64,000 nucleotides of DNA. Origin: Siphonodentalium dalli (Eukaryota > Mollusca > Scaphopoda > Gadilida > Siphonodentaliidae). The stretch's first letter is position 1, and each line of letters begins with the position of its first letter. The notes below the pieces were generated by a model. The model searched no databases and was not told the origin of the DNA. It saw only the letters and a program-made list of their open reading frames with translations. The stretch spans positions 218,629,982 through 218,693,981 of the forward strand of contig CP136063.1 of NCBI GenBank assembly GCA_032622095.1, read 5' to 3'. The translations under genes and the position numbers were made by a program. Positions 60,385 to 64,000 of this stretch are shown in pieces.

Positions 60385-61490
60385 GGTCTCACGCAAGCTG
60401 CTGCAAATGTATTGGACCTCCCTCAATGTGCATGCCATTTGTTCGTTCCAACCAACCAACTTTATCAGATTGATCTAATTTAGAGTGTTGTCTGCCAGCT
60501 TCCAAATAAGACTTCCTCTTGCTCAGAAGTGAACACCTTCGCCAATGGATTCAATGTGACTTCTTTAACCGCAACAATGTGTTGTTGTCAACTAAATGTT
60601 CCTGATTCAACTGAACTTCTGACAAAGAAATGTTTTCGGTCGAAAAAGGCGTATTTCTTATGCAAGCTGAATTTTAGAATCTGAATTACTGATTTTGAGA
60701 CCACTCAGAGGGCTTGAGGTGTTACTGCTTTCCCATTTTACGCTCAATTTCTACCGAACCATCCTTTGTCATATACATGTACTCGGGATAAAACATATTT
60801 GCTGCTGGATTTAATTCCGCAGTCTTTAATTTTGAACATTGTTATCTTGTCACCTTGTCTAAGGGGACAAACGTTGGACGACTCTGCATGAAAGGCCTTT
60901 TCTCTTTTGACAAATGGCAAACAAATGTTGCCCTCCTAACAGATCCAGGATGTGGAGCCTGTGTAACAAACTTCCCCATGTTGTTCATTGAACACAACCA
61001 AGATCCGTGTGACTTACTCTAGAATTTTGACTTTGAGACGATGCTAGAGTTATCCCACGTTGGCCTATAACTTTGACTTTGATACATCACCAACAAAGTT
61101 ACCCCACTTAGGTTTAGTCCTCACATATTTGGTGAGAATAGCCGTTTCAATAATAGCAGGGTCGTCTGCCCATGGGTTTGCCCCTAACTCTACTCTACAG
61201 AGTCAGTCTCCATAAAATGATATTAAGACCTTTCATTCATGTGTTGTATGATAATACACAATTTTAATGAGCCAGATTAATCGACCCCTCATTTCAATGT
61301 CTTGTATTACTGCTCGCTGAATAGTCTCCAGTTCCCTCGCAACACTTCGTTGGAAGGGCAAGTCTTTCAATGTTATGTCCATCCCCACGTACTCATGTTG
61401 TAATGATGCGTGAGGGGAAATATGAGGGAATTATACTATATCACTTACTCTAGCCTCTATTCCAGATCTGAGAACTACCCTCGAACTTGA
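60385..61490. other. Intron sequence without recognised feature
   Basis: No convincing ORF or repeat. Confidence 0.45.
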
Positions 61491-61496
61491 AGTTAA

Positions 61497-61888
61497 CCCT
61501 TTACCCAACAAACCGGCCAAAACCGGCCAAATAAAGCTTCAACAGCCTAAAATATCTTGGGTCTGTCTCAATAAAACCATACAAATATGGATATCATTGG
61601 AACCGGCTCATTGACCACATTATGATGGTTACAGTTATGCCCTGTGTCAATGCATTCTCTTATATATGCGAGTCGACCATAGGTCGCCTCGCATATATAA
61701 GAGAATGCATTGGCCTAAAAAAAATCTTTTTTTAACACTTTTTACCATTTTTTCTTACATTCTTTAACAATTTTATAATTTTTAATGTGTTAAGCCAATG
61801 CATTCTCTTATATATGCTTGGCGACCTATGGTCGACTCGCATATATAAGAGAATGCATTGGCACAGGGCCGTTCTGTTTGGTAAAGGG
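61497..61888. mobile_element. piggyBac-type MITE, long version, copy 3
   Basis: 392 bp, flanked by TTAA (61493-61496 and 61889-61892), with ends ccctttacccaaca and tttggtaaaggg. Almost identical to 41027-41418, including both palindromes and the T-rich spacer. Confidence 0.9.
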
Positions 61889-61892
61889 TTAA

Positions 61893-62088
61893 AGCCGCAT
61901 GGGACTGTTGATTTTTCATGCGTTTCCTGTGACTTTGAAATATGTTCAATTTCATCACTAAAACCACCAGACTCGTTGTATGATAAAAGTGTGTTGAATT
62001 GGGAGTCCACTTTATTAGCCAAACTACCACACTTCCTCAAGTGATCCAATTTTAATTTTGACTCTGTAAATTGAATTTTTAGAAACCT
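61893..62088 (-). CDS. Possible exon fragment, unknown protein
   Basis: On the minus strand, after acceptor-like ataacag (62089) or tttacag (62064), a frame reads SKLKLDHLRKCGSLANKVDS, then FNTLLSYNESGGFSDEIEHI and a charged tail. It runs into the MITE at 61888, so its end is lost or interrupted. It lies just 3' of the ORF at 62124-62477 but in another frame. A 47-bp GT-AG interval would join them in phase only if the stop at 62124 were absent. Low confidence. Confidence 0.25.
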
Positions 62089-62123
62089 CTGTTATAAATT
62101 AAATTTTCACCTCGAACTCGTAA

Positions 62124-62477
62124 TCAGCCTGTATGCTGCTCATTATATCGCAACCGATTGATTTCCAACTGTTTCTTCTCATCTGCCAACGCGAGCGTCA
62201 CCTCCAGAACCTTAGAACTCAATATGTCTATCTCAATGTCATCACCCCAGTCGCCATCGAAGCCATGTTTGCTTGCTGTCGCATCGACAATACACTCTAA
62301 CCCACCATCTTTCTTTTCAAATTTGAAGCCATCCACGTCTAAATGGCCCTGAAGCACGGAACGCGTTCCTTTTTCATTAACGGTCAATTTATTTGGATTC
62401 TTTCCTTTATTGTGTGCATCGTAAACGATAGCTTTTGTTTCCCTTCTGGGTCGAGAACGTGGCGGCGAATCCGGCAT
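62124..62477 (-). CDS. 117-residue hydrophilic protein, unknown function
   Basis: ATG at 62477 in good context (acaacATGCC), stop at 62124. The protein starts MPDSPPRSRPRRETKAIVYD, is basic at the N-terminus and acidic in the middle (DGDWGDDIEIDILS). It ends in a heptad-like stretch (LEVTLALADEKKQLEINRLR) likely to be a coiled coil. No Cys beyond one, no signal peptide, no membrane helix. It sits antisense in the claudin-like intron. A basic head plus coiled coil recalls small nucleic-acid-binding or transposon accessory proteins, but that is speculation. It could also be the first exon of a longer gene. Confidence 0.45.
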   Translation of the reverse strand: MPDSPPRSRPRRETKAIVYDAHNKGKNPNKLTVNEKGTRSVLQGHLDVDGFKFEKKDGGLECIVDATASKHGFDGDWGDDIEIDILSSKVLEVTLALADEKKQLEINRLRYNEQHTG

Positions 62478-62479
62478 GT

Positions 62480-63049
62480 TGTTAGGCCAAACCAAAAATG
62501 TGGTTTGTTATTCTACAAAAGCGGCAACGCTGCTTCTCTGGGCTATCAGACACAATTCGGTTATTTCAATCAAATAAAATCGGAATTTTGCAACTAGCCC
62601 GAATAGGCCATAAAATTGGTAGACCTTGCTAGGTTGGAGTCAATTTACTGAATGACCATACAAAGAATTTGCGCGAAAACTAGACGTGACCAGCTCATTA
62701 TTTAACTGTGTCAATAATTTCCTCGATAAAAGTAACAATGAGCGATTGGATAGCACTCTCTTAGTATATCTAACTCTAAGCGTGACGCTTTTCGGGTACC
62801 TTTCTTATTTATGTTTCTATTACCTAAACCACATGGAAATTACGTAATTTGTAAACAAATACTACCATCTGCGTTCCAAGTCAACTACATCTATCGGACG
62901 CGAACTGGAAGTTACTGACCGTGAATTCGAACCACGAAATTAGTGACTTTTTCGCCCAATTTACAGCTTGACCGTAACCGTTTGAACTTGTATAGTTCGC
63001 AACCTCTCCATGCATTTTTCAAATGACACGTTGAAGCACATTATTTCAG
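62480..63049. other. Intron end before claudin-like exon 2
   Basis: No feature recognised except the presumed 5' region of the minus-strand ORF. The acceptor tract at 63039-63049 (cattatttcag) belongs to exon 2. Confidence 0.45.
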
Positions 63050-63213
63050 GGACCTGGTTGAGACGTCTGACATGATGACTGTAATGCGAGCAACTGGTGT
63101 GGCGGGCTGTGTCGTGGGCTTCATCAGCTCGACTTGCTGCGTAATAGATGCTATTAATGGACGGAAATCATCGTGGCCACGGATTGTCAGCATGCTTTTG
63201 CACGGCATTGCAG
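63050..63213 (+). CDS. Claudin/PMP22-like membrane protein, second exon
   Basis: A 164-bp exon between acceptor cacattatttcag and donor GCATTGCAG/GTTTGT. Its first G completes the GG left by exon 1 (phase 2 to 2), giving Gly. The frame reads DLVETSDMMTVMRATGVAGC, then VVGFISSTCCVIDAI, a second transmembrane helix. A short loop NGRKSSWPR follows, then the start of a third helix (IVSMLLHGIAG). Exon 1 leaves about 32 residues from the second loop cysteine to helix 2, normal for the family, so no exon need be missing between them. It ends in phase 1; the remaining exons (rest of helix 3, helix 4, tail) would lie beyond 64000. Confidence 0.65.
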
Positions 63214-63457
63214 GTTTGTTCATTAAAGGCCCCTTTAATTTTCGAGTCACCGATTAGTTTTTATAGTGCCTTGATATACGGTTCTAATAACAGTTTATGC
63301 AATAAAATAGTACTAACATACTATAATTCTTCACCATTTGGAACATTTGTGTCTCAGAAGGTGCCCATAGAGTAATAGAAAATAGCTGAAATCATAAAAT
63401 CATTCCCCCCGTTATGGCTCTCAGAATGCAACAGAATTCAAACTCTAGTTTATTTTC

Positions 63458-63507
63458 AATGGAAGGGGAATAACTCTATATCTAAATATATAGAGTTATT
63501 CCCTTCA
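63458..63507. repeat. Hairpin in the intron after exon 2
   Basis: gaaggggaataactctatat pairs with atatagagttattccctttc-type sequence; loop about 5 bases. Confidence 0.75.
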
Positions 63508-63746
63508 ACAGACGAACAGACGTCGATATCTCAACAAAAATAACATGTTCACAGTTTATTACCTCGAATGAGTTGAAAATTCAATGTTTTGTAGCTTCCT
63601 CATTCAAATGGTATATAACATGACATACATTTTATAAAATGTGATCTGGGGGTTCGAGAATTAAGTGGGCCTTTAAAAGCACGACCGGGAATCTATGTTT
63701 TACTTTGCTCGAATGTGACGGCAAGATATCACGCCATGCAATTTAA

Positions 63747-64000
63747 CCCTTTCAGTGCCAGGTCCGATTTTTGTATCAAACCATATACCCTGTGCCAATG
63801 CAATCTCTTATATATGCGAGTCGACCATAGGTCGCCTCGCATATATAAGAGAATGCATTGGCCTAACAATTTTTCATCATTTGTTATTATTTTTTACAAT
63901 TTTTTACAATTTTAATAATTTTTTCTTATATTCTTTAACAAACTTATTTAGTAGGTTTAGTGCCAGGGAATCTTACGTTTTTCATGGGCATCAAAATTTG
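63747..64000. mobile_element. piggyBac-type MITE, cut by the window end or truncated
   Basis: Begins ccctttcagtgccagg after TTAA (63743-63746). It has the palindrome ccaatgcaatctcttatata with gcgagtcgaccataggtcgc, then the T-rich spacer. A tttagtgccagggaat stretch at 63957 may be part of the mirrored end. Confidence 0.7.

Overview
This window is nuclear DNA of an invertebrate animal, not a microbe. It has short exons with canonical GT/AG borders far apart in long introns, metazoan-type domains (EGF, SEA, a claudin/PMP22-type membrane protein, a C2H2 zinc finger), animal retroelements (a Penelope-like element with a GIY-YIG endonuclease, a CR1/L2-like LINE, a tRNA-derived SINE) and many short inverted-repeat DNA transposons. 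It is AT-rich with frequent poly-G/poly-C runs. I cannot name the species; a marine invertebrate would fit, but that is inference. Most of the window is non-coding: roughly a quarter is tandem repeat and much of the rest is MITE or foldback DNA.

Two genes are supported by splice-phase agreement. (1) On the minus strand, three exons (17684-17950, 13112-13221, 7474-7649) join in phase to give a glycosylation-site-rich linker, a six-cysteine EGF-like domain and a SEA domain. Gene ends are not seen. (2) On the plus strand, exons 52723-52961 and 63050-63213 join in phase across a 10-kb intron to give the first part of a four-membrane-pass claudin/PMP22-like protein. Its 3' exons lie beyond the window. 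Weaker coding candidates are a terminal exon at 48682-48825 (with a decayed copy at 57990-58325 inside the claudin-like intron), a 117-residue ORF on the minus strand at 62124-62477, and a 109-residue ORF at 39345-39674 inside a transposon-like element.

Layout: 0-1.4 kb Penelope-like remnant; 2.2-3.1 kb small tandem array split by a foldback element; 4.0-7.4 kb 69/71-bp minisatellite; 7.5-18 kb EGF-SEA gene, whose last visible intron holds a foldback element, a hAT-type MITE and a 3.2-kb satellite made of decayed zinc-finger codons (8.65-11.8 kb) ending in one intact finger; 15.3-19.8 kb piggyBac-type MITEs and a CR1/L2-like fragment; 20.3-22.1 kb a pair of long direct repeats; 22.8-23.5 kb 31-bp minisatellite; 23.7-26.8 kb segmental duplication with nested foldbacks; 27.65-34.42 kb a 34-bp satellite of about 200 units containing a 2.3-kb higher-order duplication; 34.5-47.2 kb nested DNA elements and duplications; 48.7-64 kb the claudin-like region with DNA elements and a SINE in its intron.

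The most unusual feature is the zinc-finger-derived satellite. Its 84-bp core equals one 28-residue C2H2 finger, but the second cysteine and the core phenylalanine are lost and 8-bp insertions break the frame, while the 3'-most copy is still a proper finger.
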